42,945 nucleotides of DNA from Cytophagales bacterium (GCA_013298805.1 JAAFIU010000010.1:1-42945); one strand, 5' to 3'. Numbered from the stretch's first letter, positions 1 through 9,324 are shown. Numbers and translations are program-made. Notes: generated by a model not told the origin, from the letters alone.

Positions 1-73
1 TAAAACCGCTTGCTCCGTAAACGAAGATTGGACCTTTGAGAGATAGGATTTTTTCTTTTACCGAATCGGTCAT
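1..73 (-). CDS. NAD-dependent epimerase/dehydratase, N-terminus only (runs off left edge)
   Basis: Read on the minus strand, an ATG at 73 opens 24 codons that stay open to the window edge. The peptide ends in GPIFVYGASGF, which matches the first beta strand and start of the glycine-rich NAD-binding turn (GxxGxxG) of extended SDR sugar-nucleotide epimerases. It lies 83 bp downstream of the transketolase half gene on the same strand. Epimerase plus split transketolase genes are often found together in surface-polysaccharide clusters, so a sugar-nucleotide role is a reasonable inference. Substrate cannot be told from 24 residues. Confidence 0.6.
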   Translation of the reverse strand, partial: MTDSVKEKILSLKGPIFVYGASGF

Positions 74-156
74 TTTTATTTATTGAAGATTTAAAACTTG
101 ATAAAGGGCAATTTGATTTCGAGCTTTATGCAATGGGCAGTAAGCATAATTATACG

Positions 157-981
157 CTAAATATAATTATTATTTACGTCATTGATAGCCATTTCAAATT
201 GCTCTGGTTTCATGGGTAAATAATGCCATTCCATGCGGTTTTCCATATAAGAAACCCCTTTTCCTTTGGTGGTATTGGCAATCAATAATTTTGGCACGCC
301 GTTCTTTTTTGCTTTAAAAAGGTCAATTTGAGTATAAATTTCCTCTACATTATGCCCATCACATTCAACTACATCAAAGCCAATAGCATCCCATTTTGAT
401 TTATCAGCCGAAACGCCTAAGATTTCATCGGTATTGCCAAAACCTTGTAAACCATTTTTATCAATCATCACGATAAGGTTATCCAAACCTTTTGCTACGG
501 CATAATGAGCTGCTTCCCAAGTTGTGCCTTCGTTGGTTTCACCATCCGACATTAAAACGTAGGTATATTCGCCATTTTTAAGGATTTTGTTGGCTTGGGC
601 AATGCCTGTTGCAATAGGGAAACCGTGTCCTAATGAACCCGTTGCAAATGGAATTCCAGCAATTTTGTTTGGAGCAGGGTGGGCAGGAAGTACCGTTCCG
701 TTTTTATAAAACGTAGTTAATGCTTCGTCTGAAATCTCTCCAGATTCATTTAGGCAAGCATACAATGCTGCCGCTGCATGACCTTTTGAGAGCAGAAAAA
801 CTTCATTTCCTTGTTTATGAGATAACAAAGAACCTATCATTAAATCAACGCATGATAATGAACAGCCAATATGACCAGCATTGGCATTGAAGTACATATT
901 AAGAATTTTGAGGCGTAAGCTCTTCTGCAACTTCTGTAAGTCGGCAAATGAATATAGAGTATTGTTCTTTGAGGGTATCAT
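157..981 (-). CDS. Transketolase, N-terminal (thiamine diphosphate-binding) subunit
   Basis: This 274-residue protein is the N-terminal, TPP-binding half of a transketolase. Visible landmarks are HIGCSLSC near residue 36, LSKGHAAAALY near 65, GSLGHGFPIATG near 116, and the TPP/Mg motif SDGETNEG followed about 22 residues later by IDKNG. The length fits stand-alone transketolase N subunits of split enzymes; the pyrimidine-binding and C-terminal halves are absent and would be expected in a partner gene, probably beyond the left edge after the epimerase. Whether it serves central carbon metabolism or makes a modified sugar for a surface glycan is not decided by sequence; the epimerase neighbour favours the latter. 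A TATTTTTG sequence on the minus strand at 1033-1040 fits the -7 consensus, but no clear -33 element is visible. Confidence 0.9.
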   Translation of the reverse strand: MIPSKNNTLYSFADLQKLQKSLRLKILNMYFNANAGHIGCSLSCVDLMIGSLLSHKQGNEVFLLSKGHAAAALYACLNESGEISDEALTTFYKNGTVLPAHPAPNKIAGIPFATGSLGHGFPIATGIAQANKILKNGEYTYVLMSDGETNEGTTWEAAHYAVAKGLDNLIVMIDKNGLQGFGNTDEILGVSADKSKWDAIGFDVVECDGHNVEEIYTQIDLFKAKKNGVPKLLIANTTKGKGVSYMENRMEWHYLPMKPEQFEMAINDVNNNYI

Positions 982-1104
982 TCAGAGATGGGTTCGTCTT
1001 CTTTAGAAATGTAAAAAAACGTATTTCGACTACAAAAATAGCTGATTTTTATTAATGTAGCACGATTTAACCCAACGGAATCTGTTTTGAAAATATTAAA
1101 CGGT

Positions 1105-3141
1105 CTATTTTTTAGTAATTGTAAACTCAACACGACGATTTAAACGACGACGTTCTTCGGTGGCATTGCTGGCAAGTGGGCGAGTTTGTCCCCAACCCTT
1201 TGTTGTAATTCTCTCAGAGGCTATTCCCTTAGTAATCAGGTACTTCTTTACTTCTTCAACTCTTTCTTCGGATAATTTTAAGTTCAATTGAAAGTCTCCC
1301 TGATTGTCGGTATGTCCTTCAAAAAGTATCTCTAAAGTTGGGAATTCTTTCATGGCTTGAACAATTCTATCTAAATCTTTTAAAGCAGGTGTTTGTAGTT
1401 GAGATTCGCCTTGTTCAAAGGTAAAACTGTTTAATATTCCTTTATTTCCAACTTCCAAAGGCATTAGATAAAAGTCTTTTTTGATTTCACGGTAAGATAT
1501 TTCTTTTGATAAATCTACCATTTCATTTATTGCCAAATATCCTTTAGCATAAGGAACAAAGTTGTAAATTTCTCTCAACGGTACGATAAAGCTGAAAGAA
1601 CCCGTTAATGGGTCATACTTTTTGACCTCTGGTTTTAGTTTATCATTTTGGGGAGTCATTGTTAAAAGAGCCTCAACAGGTTTTTTATCGGTGGTTGATA
1701 AAATATCTCCCGAAATGATGGCAACAGGTTCTGGTTTTGCTGTTTTAGGTAATTCTAATTTATAAATATCTTCTTTTTTTGAAGAATTTATTGAGCAGAT
1801 ATAGGCATAGTCTCCAGCGGCTGGAAGCGTAAAATATCCATCCCAATTTGGCGTATTTATGGCAGCTCCAAGGTTTTCTGGTTCTGACCAGTATTGCCAA
1901 GTATCGTCCAATCTTTTTGTTTTGAAAATATCATTATCGCCATATCCCGGAAAACCACGAGTTGAAAAATAGAGTGTTTTTCCATCGGCGGCAATGAAAG
2001 GTGTAACTTCATGTTCCGAAGTATTTATTTGTCTGCCCATGTTGATTGGTTCAGACCAATTATTGTTTTCTTTCTTGAATGAAACATATAAATCCCTTTT
2101 TCCCGCTGTACTTTTTCGTTGAATAGACATAACCATAACCATTCCATCAGGAGAAATTGCGTATTCAGCATTTGGACTTTGATTGTAGTAATTGTCAATT
2201 TTTATTTCTTCTGGATATGCCCATCCGCTGCGTGTACGATATGAGCGAGATATTCCAGGAGAAAGTTTTCCATCTTTGTTGTATTTGTTCATGAGTAAAA
2301 TCTCACGACCATCGGCAGAAACTGAAAAAACAGCGTTTTTATCATTATTATTAATAGGGTAGCCAATATTTTTTGATTTTATCCAATTGCCATCTTTATC
2401 TTGTACACTGAACCATACATCTTGGTCTTTTTCTTTACCAAACATTGAAACATAATTACGGGTATAAAAGAGTGTTTTGCCATCGCCCGAAATGACAGGA
2501 GCAAACTCTTGATGTCTTGAGTTGACACCTCTCCCTAAATTTTCACGCAAAACCTCTTTCGGGGCATCGGCGGCAACTCTGATAGCTACTGAAATAGGCT
2601 CGCTTGAATCAGAAATACCAATAGCATCAATCTGGGTAGTACCTTTAATTTTTTCAGTATTTAGAATTAACTTAATGGCAGCAACACTGTATGAGGTAAT
2701 TTGGGGAAGAATAATATTCTGCATTTTTCCTTTATCTTTTGTATCATTGTTATGATTTTCTGGACTTTGATAAAGAATGTGCGTAATATTTTCTGAATCA
2801 ATGGCTATGATTTTTTCTATTGATCCTTGTCCATAATTTTCAGCAACGGCGACTTGTCTGATTGACATCAGTGTGTCAAAACCAACGGTGATAAATTCCT
2901 CACATGGATTATCTATTTGGAATGGCTCCCAAGCGGCGGTACTTTCTGAAAAATTGGGAAGGACATTGGGTTTACCTAAAGCTTGAATTGCTTTATACTC
3001 GGTGGTTTGAAATGGGATAACCCTTTCTGAAGAAAACTCTAATACCTTGCTTGCCCAAAACATTTTCTGTGAAAATGTTGGAAAAACAATTATTTGCAAG
3101 AAGAACAAAAAGACGGCGGATTTTTTGAACATTGATAACAT
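1105..3141 (-). CDS. OmpA-family envelope protein with PD40 beta-propeller (copy 1)
   Basis: A 678-residue exported protein. It opens with a Sec signal peptide (about residues 1-24, ending FPTFSQ). Next comes a roughly 160-residue beta-rich region that looks like a discoidin-type fold by inference, then PD40/WD40-like propeller repeats at about 205-470 (ISGDGKTLFYTR, IAADGKTLYFSTRG). A carboxypeptidase-regulatory-like beta domain (about 475-560) precedes a C-terminal OmpA peptidoglycan-binding domain (about 565-678) with FEGHTDNQGD and RRLNRRVEF. OmpA domains of this type bind diaminopimelate in peptidoglycan, so it is probably an outer-membrane or periplasmic anchor; related PD40-OmpA proteins occur with gliding and T9SS machinery. 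ATG 3132 (fourth residue) is an alternative start. It lies 147 bp downstream of its paralogue. Confidence 0.88.
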   Translation of the reverse strand: MLSMFKKSAVFLFFLQIIVFPTFSQKMFWASKVLEFSSERVIPFQTTEYKAIQALGKPNVLPNFSESTAAWEPFQIDNPCEEFITVGFDTLMSIRQVAVAENYGQGSIEKIIAIDSENITHILYQSPENHNNDTKDKGKMQNIILPQITSYSVAAIKLILNTEKIKGTTQIDAIGISDSSEPISVAIRVAADAPKEVLRENLGRGVNSRHQEFAPVISGDGKTLFYTRNYVSMFGKEKDQDVWFSVQDKDGNWIKSKNIGYPINNNDKNAVFSVSADGREILLMNKYNKDGKLSPGISRSYRTRSGWAYPEEIKIDNYYNQSPNAEYAISPDGMVMVMSIQRKSTAGKRDLYVSFKKENNNWSEPINMGRQINTSEHEVTPFIAADGKTLYFSTRGFPGYGDNDIFKTKRLDDTWQYWSEPENLGAAINTPNWDGYFTLPAAGDYAYICSINSSKKEDIYKLELPKTAKPEPVAIISGDILSTTDKKPVEALLTMTPQNDKLKPEVKKYDPLTGSFSFIVPLREIYNFVPYAKGYLAINEMVDLSKEISYREIKKDFYLMPLEVGNKGILNSFTFEQGESQLQTPALKDLDRIVQAMKEFPTLEILFEGHTDNQGDFQLNLKLSEERVEEVKKYLITKGIASERITTKGWGQTRPLASNATEERRRLNRRVEFTITKK

Positions 3142-3259
3142 GATAATAAGATTATTTTATCAAATACAAAAATGATACCGTTTTTGATGGAAGAATTATA
3201 TACATCAGTAGAATTTTGAAATTTTATTGATGTTTTTATAGCAAAATAGTGTGAACCAA

Positions 3260-3273
3260 TTATTGAAAATCAG
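3260..3273. repeat. Recurring intergenic 14-mer, copy 1
   Basis: TTATTGAAAATCAG lies between the two OmpA/PD40 genes. The two preceding bases (AA) are also shared with the copy at 16534-16547, giving 16 identical bases. Confidence 0.5.
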
Positions 3274-3288
3274 CACGATTACTTACTG

Positions 3289-5301
3289 CTAATTTTTAAT
3301 AATTGTAACTTCTACACGTCTATTGAGTCGTCTTTTTTCTTCCGAGTTATTACTGGCAATTGGACGGGTTGAACCGTATCCTTGTATTTGAACTCTTTTA
3401 ATATTGATACCGCCTGCGGCTAAATATTTTTTAACTTCTTCAACTCTTTGTTTTGACAATAGTAAATTTTCGTTCCAATCTCCTTGGTTATCAGTATGTC
3501 CTTCCAACATGATTTCCATTGTTGGGTTTTCTTGCATCACTTTAACGATTCTGTCTAATTCTGGAAAAGAGTTATCTAAAATCTCTGCTTTACTTTGAGC
3601 GAAGAATACACTATTTAATGTCATTTTCTGCCCAGCCTCAATTGGAAGTAAATAAATATTCTTTTTGACTTCCTTAAAATTAGTTTCTTTGGTAAAATCT
3701 AAGGGTTCAGAAACTGCCATGAAGCCTTTTTTCGAGGCAGAGATTGTATAGCTCTGTTTCGACGGCAGCATCAACTTATAGTCACCCGTGAGTGGGTCAT
3801 AAGTTACACATACCGTATCTTTATCAGTTAACGATTGGACATTTATACGGGCAGAAATCGGTTTTTTATCAACCATATTATAAACCCCACCCGTAACTTG
3901 AACTACTGCATTGGGTTTAATTGACTCTGGAACTCTTAATTTAAAAATGTCTTCTTCGCCAATGGCGTTTTCTTGTGAACTGAAAAAAGCGTAATCGCCA
4001 ATGGCTGAAATAGAAAAATATCCGTCCCATTCTGGCGTATTGATGACAGAGCCTAAGTTTTCTGGTTCAGACCAATTAAGCCAAGTCTCGTCTAATCTTC
4101 TACTCAAAAAAATATCATTGTTTCCATAACCACTTAAACCTTTGGTAGAAAAATAAAGGGTTTTGCCATCAGCGGCAATAAAAGGGGTACTTTCTTCTTC
4201 GGCAGTATTTATTTTTTTTCCTAAATCTTTTGGTTCAGACCATGTGTCATCTGCTTGTAAAAATGATACATAAATATCTTTCCCACCTTGTGTTTCGTTA
4301 AATTGACCCGTTAAAATCAAAATTCTCCCATTCGGAGAAAAGCTATATTCGGCATATTCAGACCGATTCCTAAAATTGCGAATATTGATTGGTTTGGGAA
4401 AATTCCAGCCTGTGGGTGTTTTTGTGGACATTGAAACTCCTTTTGACATTGAACCATCTTTTAAATAAATATTATTTAAAAGTATCGTTTTTCCGTCGGG
4501 AGAAATGGCACAAATAGCATTATGTTCGATATTATTGATGGGTTCGCCAATTGGCTTTGCCATACCCCATTTGCCATCTTTTTGCAATTCCGAAAACCAA
4601 ACATCTTGATTTTTACCTATGCCCAAATTGTCGGGATGTTTCCAACGAGTATAATAAAGTGTTTTGCCGTCGGGAGAAATTACTGGGGCTATTTCTCGAT
4701 AGGCAGAATTAATATTTTCACCTAAATTTTCTTTAATAATCTCTGCAGGAAGGTTTTTTGCCAAATTAATATTGGCTTTAATGGGAGTCTCTGATTGAGA
4801 AATGGCAATGGCATCAATCTGATTCCAGCCTTTTACTCTTGTGGTGTTTAGTACAATTTTTATACCTCTTACTTTGAATGGTGTTAATTTTGATAAAGTC
4901 AAGTTAGCCATTCTCCCGACTTCGGCAGTGGGCGAATTTTTATTTGTCCAAAGAGTTTTTAGATTGTCAAATTCGTCAAAAGCTTCAATTCTGATGATAC
5001 AACCTTGTCCGAAATTTTCGGCAATGGCAACTTGGCGGATAGGCATTAAGGTATCAAACCCAACAATCAAAAATTCTTCTTGGGGATTATCTTGTGTCAT
5101 AGGTTGCCACGCACATACGCTTGGTCCAAATTGAGGAAGTTTATTGGGTTTACCTAATGCTTGAATGGCTTTGTTTTCTGTGGTAGTATTTGCGTCAGAA
5201 TATTCAGATGAGAAAGCAATAACACGGCTTGCCCAGTAGGTTTTTTGTGCTAATGATTGAAAGGATGTTAATAATATAAAAATGGCTATGGTGAATCTCA
5301 T
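3289..5301 (-). CDS. OmpA-family envelope protein with PD40 beta-propeller (copy 2)
   Basis: A 670-residue paralogue of the neighbouring 678-residue protein, with the same domain order throughout: signal peptide (about 1-18, ending SFQSLAQ), N-terminal TYWASRVIAFSSE region, propeller repeats (ISPDGKTLYYTRW, IAADGKTLYFSTKG), a regulatory-like beta domain, and a C-terminal OmpA domain with LEGHTDNQGD and RRLNRRVEV. Long stretches align without gaps, including the conserved IDAIAIS segment and WDGYFSISAIGDYAF, so this is a tandem duplication. Copy 1 is downstream on the same strand, 147 bp away, and the two could be cotranscribed. A specific partner or cargo cannot be named from sequence. Confidence 0.88.
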   Translation of the reverse strand: MRFTIAIFILLTSFQSLAQKTYWASRVIAFSSEYSDANTTTENKAIQALGKPNKLPQFGPSVCAWQPMTQDNPQEEFLIVGFDTLMPIRQVAIAENFGQGCIIRIEAFDEFDNLKTLWTNKNSPTAEVGRMANLTLSKLTPFKVRGIKIVLNTTRVKGWNQIDAIAISQSETPIKANINLAKNLPAEIIKENLGENINSAYREIAPVISPDGKTLYYTRWKHPDNLGIGKNQDVWFSELQKDGKWGMAKPIGEPINNIEHNAICAISPDGKTILLNNIYLKDGSMSKGVSMSTKTPTGWNFPKPINIRNFRNRSEYAEYSFSPNGRILILTGQFNETQGGKDIYVSFLQADDTWSEPKDLGKKINTAEEESTPFIAADGKTLYFSTKGLSGYGNNDIFLSRRLDETWLNWSEPENLGSVINTPEWDGYFSISAIGDYAFFSSQENAIGEEDIFKLRVPESIKPNAVVQVTGGVYNMVDKKPISARINVQSLTDKDTVCVTYDPLTGDYKLMLPSKQSYTISASKKGFMAVSEPLDFTKETNFKEVKKNIYLLPIEAGQKMTLNSVFFAQSKAEILDNSFPELDRIVKVMQENPTMEIMLEGHTDNQGDWNENLLLSKQRVEEVKKYLAAGGINIKRVQIQGYGSTRPIASNNSEEKRRLNRRVEVTIIKN

Positions 5302-5417
5302 GTCGGAGGGTAATGAGTTTATTATGAATGTGTTAATATTTTGCGAGCGATGCTATCCTCAGAATATTTTACTTACTCATAGACTCATTCACTATGAACG
5401 CATAAATATTTTGACAC

Positions 5418-5828
5418 TCAAAAAATCGAAATTTCTTCTATAAATTTTGGCTCGTGACAAGTTTTCTTGATTTTCTCAAATTTAATTCTTTTCGCTTTTT
5501 GTTCAAGTTTTAATCCTTTTTGAACTTGAATATTATGGTCAAAAAACTCAATGGCACGTTGTACTTTATTTTTGTTGATAGTAAGAAAATAAGGTTGACG
5601 ACCATTTTTTTGAATTAAACGTGCGTCTAATTTATAAATTGTTCCTTCTGGAAATTCAGAAATAATTTTAGCGGGACAACCAATTTTTAAATCGCAGGGA
5701 ATGGTTTGTCCTTCGAGGGTTTTTAGTCTTGGGCGATTTCTACGGGTATCGAAATACACTTTGGCGTAAATATCCAAGAATATTTTTTTTTCTAATTCGG
5801 GCATTTCAGAAACGAGCGAAAGTTGCAT
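5418..5828 (-). CDS. Conserved-looking small hypothetical protein
   Basis: A 136-residue protein that I do not recognise. It has no signal peptide or membrane segment. The middle part (FDTRRNRPRLKTLEGQTIPC, then GCPAKIISEFPEGTIYKLDA) looks like a compact beta-rich domain, and the C-terminal third is lysine-rich and probably helical. Net charge is strongly positive, so nucleic-acid binding is possible but is only a guess. A TATATTTG element on the minus strand at 5892-5899 fits the Bacteroidota -7 consensus and would give a leader of about 55 nt. The reading frame uses ordinary codons for the neighbourhood and fills the space between two well-supported genes, so I consider it real. Confidence 0.6.
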   Translation of the reverse strand: MQLSLVSEMPELEKKIFLDIYAKVYFDTRRNRPRLKTLEGQTIPCDLKIGCPAKIISEFPEGTIYKLDARLIQKNGRQPYFLTINKNKVQRAIEFFDHNIQVQKGLKLEQKAKRIKFEKIKKTCHEPKFIEEISIF

Positions 5829-5891
5829 AATTCGATTAAATTTAAAGATTTTCGTAGGATTTATAAAATTAAAGATAATTTGCTAATCTGT

Positions 5892-5899
5892 CAAATATA
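5892..5899 (-). promoter_or_regulatory. Candidate -7 promoter element for the small hypothetical gene
   Basis: The minus strand reads TATATTTG here, an exact fit to the Bacteroidota TAnnTTTG -7 consensus, about 64 bp upstream of the ATG at 5828. No clear TTG-type -33 element is seen at the usual distance, so support is moderate. Confidence 0.4.
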
Positions 5900-5970
5900 C
5901 TTGTTTTAAGGGTTGATTTATCTTAAAATTTCATTAAAAAATCTCTTAAAATGCTTCAAAGCTATTTTCT

Positions 5971-6025
5971 AACTTGGATTTGAAAATAATCAAAGAGTGA
6001 TATGACAAATTTTCAAATCCAAGTT
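5971..6025. repeat. 17-bp inverted repeat downstream of the alpha-galactosidase gene
   Basis: The arm AACTTGGATTTGAAAAT (5971-5987) is repeated as its exact reverse complement at 6009-6025, with a 21-nt loop. It starts eight bases beyond the stop codon of the GH36 gene on the minus strand, so it could act as a terminator or mRNA-stabilising hairpin. There is no clear run of T after the stem in the minus direction, which argues against a classical intrinsic terminator. Confidence 0.6.
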
Positions 6026-6033
6026 GTGAGCAT

Positions 6034-8244
6034 TTATTTCACTTCAGTCAATTCTAATATTACACTATTTCTACGTCCGCTCAATTCTGGATTAATACCA
6101 ATATTCATTAAATAATCACCCGAATAGACTAAGTCAGATTTTAAAGATGAAGTTGTTCCTGGGAATAAATTAATCTCTTTAACGCTGTACTTTTTAGTTG
6201 GTGATAAACCTTTCAATTTGATTGGTGTTGGATTGTAACCCGTGTCAAATCTGTTGGTTGTCAGGTAGTTGAACATGACAGCATGGTCTTGGTTTTCGTT
6301 GCTAAACATCAAAGAAGCAAAAGGTTTCTCCCAAGGATTTTGTAATCTGTATAAATCTCCTTTCCAGATAACAGGGTTAATTCTTTTGTAATTTTCTAAC
6401 GCTTTTTGACTAAATTCAAGCTCCTTTTCGGTCAATTGACTTACCACAATATCGTAACCCATTTTGCCCATCATCGCCACGTCCGTTCTGTATTTTAAAC
6501 CAATTTTACTCCAATCTGTTATGTGATTACAATGAGCAATGGCAGGATAGAAGTACGAATATTCCCACTGAATAAAAACTCTTTCTAAAGGGTCTGTATT
6601 ATCACTCAACCAAAATTCAGTAAAATATTTCAAGGCTTCATAGTCAACTCGTCCGCCTCCGCCTGAGCATAACATCATCGGAACTTTCGGGAATTTCGCT
6701 CTGATTCTTTCCAACACTTTATACAGGCCTTTCACATATTCAACGTACAAATGCGTTTGTGGCAAACCTTGTTTTTGCAAATACATCGAGTGGGCGTTGT
6801 AAGTTACTGCATTGCAATCCCATTTGATAAAAGCAAGGTCTGGGTTTTTGGTAAATAAGTTGTCTAACACGCCAAATACAAAATCCTGTACTTCTGGATT
6901 CGATAAATCAAGCGGTAACTGATTTCTAAAATAATGTTCTGGTCGCTCAGGTTCACGAATTACCCAATCTTTATGTTGTTCATATAATTCTGACTTTGGA
7001 TTTACCATTTCTGGCTCTACCCAAATCCCGAATTTTATGCCTGCTTTGGTAGCTTCTTTCATCAAGTAGCCAATGCCATTGGGTAATTTTTTGCGGTTTT
7101 CTTGCCAATCGCCTAAACCTGCAACATCACCATTTCTTGGATATTTATTGGCAAACCAACCATCGTCTAATAAAAATAAATCAACGCCTAATTTTTTACC
7201 ATCTTTGAATAATCCTGTTAATTTTTGTTCGTCAAAATCAAAATAAGTGGCTTCCCAGTTGTTTAAAAGCGTTAATCTTGAACCTTCACCGTCCAAAAGT
7301 CGATATTTCTTCGCCCAATTGTGCATATTTCTACTGGCTTCCCCTTTTCCATTTTCTGAAAATGTTGAAATAAATGACGGCGTTTTAAATTCTTGATTCG
7401 GAGCAAGTGAATATTCAGAAGCATGAGGGTTAATTCCTGCTAAAACTCTTAAATTATGATAGGAGTCAACTTCAAAGTCAATCTTGAAATTCCCTGACCA
7501 AGCTAACGTTCCCAACATCACTTTGCCCTCGTCTTCAGTAGCTTGGCGGTCGAACGTTAGCATAAAGGTTGGCGGTTGGAATAAATTAGCTCTTGTTCCT
7601 AATTTTGAATCTAAGGTTTTAATTCCTGCCGTTAAAAGCGTTTCTTCGGGTTTCATTTCTTCGCCCCAACCTCCGTGATAATGATGTAAAACGTAATTAT
7701 CAGCCGAGAAATACATATTTGCCGAAGCATATTTTTGCATCAAAATGTTCTTTTTTTCTTGGTGTTTTATCAAACTCCATTGCTCAATTACATTTTCTTT
7801 CGCATAAACTTTATAACAAAGCGTTACTTCTACTGGGTAAGCAGGGTCTTTCAGTAAAATATTTGTTTGCGTAACGTTATCATCAATTTTTACGGTTTGA
7901 TGACTCACATATTTTAATTCTAAGGAGTTATTTCCGTCGGCATGAGTTATCTGGATAGCTGGTTCAACTAAGCTCCAAGTTCCGCTTGGGGTGTAGGCAG
8001 AATTGTAAATACCTGCATTTGAGTCGTTGTAACGAAACTCTTGAGCAATGATAGCATTGTCTGCTGATTTGATTAATTTCTTGCCAAAATGAACAATTCC
8101 TAAACGATTATCCTTATCAGTTTGTAGGACTAAGGAGTTCTTCGCTGTTTCAATGGGAATTGTAATCATTTGTTGGGCTTGTACTAAATAATTGGAACAA
8201 GTTGCGACAATTAATAAAATAAAGAGTTGAGGTTTTTTGAACAT
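6034..8244 (-). CDS. Secreted GH36 alpha-galactosidase
   Basis: GH36 enzymes release terminal alpha-galactose from oligosaccharides and galactomannans. The open frame reaches 8301, but I place the start at ATG 8244 because a clear Sec signal peptide begins there (MFKKPQLFILLIVATCSNYL, cut near QAQ); this gives 736 residues, normal for bacterial GH36. The N-terminal beta-supersandwich is followed by the TIM barrel with LLDDGWF, the nucleophile in FIKWDCN (Asp476 from this start), CSGGGGRVD and the acid/base in SDNTDP (Asp548). These positions closely match characterised GH36 tetramers. It is divergent from the ebo cluster and has no sugar-transport partner beside it. Periplasmic or surface location is inferred from the signal peptide; no lipobox Cys is evident. 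Confidence 0.93.
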   Translation of the reverse strand: MFKKPQLFILLIVATCSNYLVQAQQMITIPIETAKNSLVLQTDKDNRLGIVHFGKKLIKSADNAIIAQEFRYNDSNAGIYNSAYTPSGTWSLVEPAIQITHADGNNSLELKYVSHQTVKIDDNVTQTNILLKDPAYPVEVTLCYKVYAKENVIEQWSLIKHQEKKNILMQKYASANMYFSADNYVLHHYHGGWGEEMKPEETLLTAGIKTLDSKLGTRANLFQPPTFMLTFDRQATEDEGKVMLGTLAWSGNFKIDFEVDSYHNLRVLAGINPHASEYSLAPNQEFKTPSFISTFSENGKGEASRNMHNWAKKYRLLDGEGSRLTLLNNWEATYFDFDEQKLTGLFKDGKKLGVDLFLLDDGWFANKYPRNGDVAGLGDWQENRKKLPNGIGYLMKEATKAGIKFGIWVEPEMVNPKSELYEQHKDWVIREPERPEHYFRNQLPLDLSNPEVQDFVFGVLDNLFTKNPDLAFIKWDCNAVTYNAHSMYLQKQGLPQTHLYVEYVKGLYKVLERIRAKFPKVPMMLCSGGGGRVDYEALKYFTEFWLSDNTDPLERVFIQWEYSYFYPAIAHCNHITDWSKIGLKYRTDVAMMGKMGYDIVVSQLTEKELEFSQKALENYKRINPVIWKGDLYRLQNPWEKPFASLMFSNENQDHAVMFNYLTTNRFDTGYNPTPIKLKGLSPTKKYSVKEINLFPGTTSSLKSDLVYSGDYLMNIGINPELSGRRNSVILELTEVK

Positions 8245-8395
8245 AGTTTTGATTTTGAGTGTCTTTGGATTTCCGAAATTACCAATTTTATTCTCAATCA
8301 TTGTCTGTTTTTAATAAATTCATTGATTCAAAATGTCAAAATGGTTAATGAGAAAAGTCATTTAGTTTAATAAAGATAAATTGAGGTCTTGGCTT

Positions 8396-8403
8396 TATCT
8401 TTG
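8396..8403 (+). promoter_or_regulatory. Candidate -7 promoter element for eboA
   Basis: TATCTTTG fits the TAnnTTTG consensus exactly and lies immediately before ATG 8404. If it is used, transcription would start near 8410 and the first usable start codon would be ATG 8428 rather than 8404. A good -33 element is not obvious. Confidence 0.35.
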
Positions 8404-9252
8404 ATGAAATATCCAGAATTATTGAAAATGGTAACGACTTTAGATAAAATATTTGAAATTATACGTGGAAATGCCAACGAAAAAGAACTCGCTTGGCTCG
8501 AAGAAAAAACTCAGAATGCAAAATCTACCCAATTGGCTTTTGTGGCAACGCCAAGATTTATTGGCAAACGACCGATTAGTTTTGAGTTAGCCAATAATCA
8601 AACAAAAAATTGGACTTTAGACCGATTGGTGAGAGTTTACTTATTACTGAAATTAGAAAATATCAACCCAGAAGGATTTGAAGAACAAGTAAATACGCTT
8701 TTTGATACTGCCGAAATCAACGAATCTATTGCACTTTATTCTGCTTTGCCATTATTCCAACAACCCGAAAAATGGCTTTTGAGAGCAACCGATGCCGTTC
8801 GTTCAAATATCGGAGATATTTTTGATTCAATTGCTTTTGAGAATGATTATCCAGTAAAACATTTCTCAGAATTAGCGTGGAATCAATTGGTTTTGAAATG
8901 TATTTTTAATGAAAAACCAATTCATCAAATTGTTGGCTTGGACTCCAGAGCCAATCAGCATTTAGCCGATACACTTTCGGATTTTGCCCATGAGCGTTGG
9001 GTGGCTGATAGAAGGATTCCTGCTCAGGTTTGGCGTTTAGTGACCAATTTTTTAACCGAAATAATCGTTAAAGATTTAGAAAGTTTATTTCTTTCAAATG
9101 ACCTTCAAAACCAGATTGCGACAACATTGGTTTGTTCACAAACTAATAATTTGGAAGCCAAAGATTTACTAAACAAATATCCAATATCGATAAATCCAGA
9201 AATGTTGACTTGGGAATATTTAGAGAATCAATCGGCCATTTGTTATGTGTAA
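8404..9252 (+). CDS. eboA: EboA family protein (ebo cluster, first gene)
   Basis: EboA is a helical protein of unknown biochemistry that opens the ebo cluster. In the cyanobacterium Nostoc punctiforme the cluster is needed to move a scytonemin precursor to the periplasm. The 282-residue product is rich in helix and has the family-like run LLLKLENINPEGFEEQV near 85 and RVWRLVTNF-type tryptophan segments near 218, with no signal peptide. Identification leans on order: it is followed by eboB-F in the canonical order on the same strand. The frame extends to a TTG at 8389, and ATG 8428 is a serious alternative start because a -7-like TATCTTTG sits at 8396-8403. The family call comes partly from context, so confidence is a little lower than for eboB-F. 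Confidence 0.8.
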   Translation: MKYPELLKMVTTLDKIFEIIRGNANEKELAWLEEKTQNAKSTQLAFVATPRFIGKRPISFELANNQTKNWTLDRLVRVYLLLKLENINPEGFEEQVNTLFDTAEINESIALYSALPLFQQPEKWLLRATDAVRSNIGDIFDSIAFENDYPVKHFSELAWNQLVLKCIFNEKPIHQIVGLDSRANQHLADTLSDFAHERWVADRRIPAQVWRLVTNFLTEIIVKDLESLFLSNDLQNQIATTLVCSQTNNLEAKDLLNKYPISINPEMLTWEYLENQSAICYV

Positions 9253-9262
9253 TTTCAAATCT

Positions 9263-9282
9263 GTCAGAGTTGTAACTGACAA
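9263..9282. repeat. Short hairpin in eboA-eboB gap
   Basis: TGTCAG at 9263-9268 pairs with CTGACA at 9277-9282, and the inner AGTT/AACT also pairs if two bases bulge. It sits 11 bases after the eboA stop codon. AATCTGTCA is shared with the inverted repeat at 19812-19863. Confidence 0.5.
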
Positions 9283-9294
9283 TTTGCGTATTAC

Positions 9295-9324
9295 TTCTCG
9301 AAAGTTCTAAAACTTTCGAGAAGT
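9295..9324. repeat. 13-bp perfect hairpin in eboA-eboB gap
   Basis: CTTCTCGAAAGTT (9295-9307), loop CTAA, then the exact reverse complement at 9312-9324. It is a strong stem-loop without a following T-run, so more like a REP-type element or mRNA-stability hairpin than a simple terminator. Confidence 0.7.

Noticed and set aside
5971-6025. Inverted repeat as an intrinsic terminator of the GH36 gene
   Set aside because: The loop is long (21 nt) and no T-run follows in the minus direction; kept only as an inverted repeat.
8389-8403. TTG start for eboA at 8389
   Set aside because: TTG at 8389 would put a -7-like element inside the coding region; ATG 8404 or 8428 is more likely.
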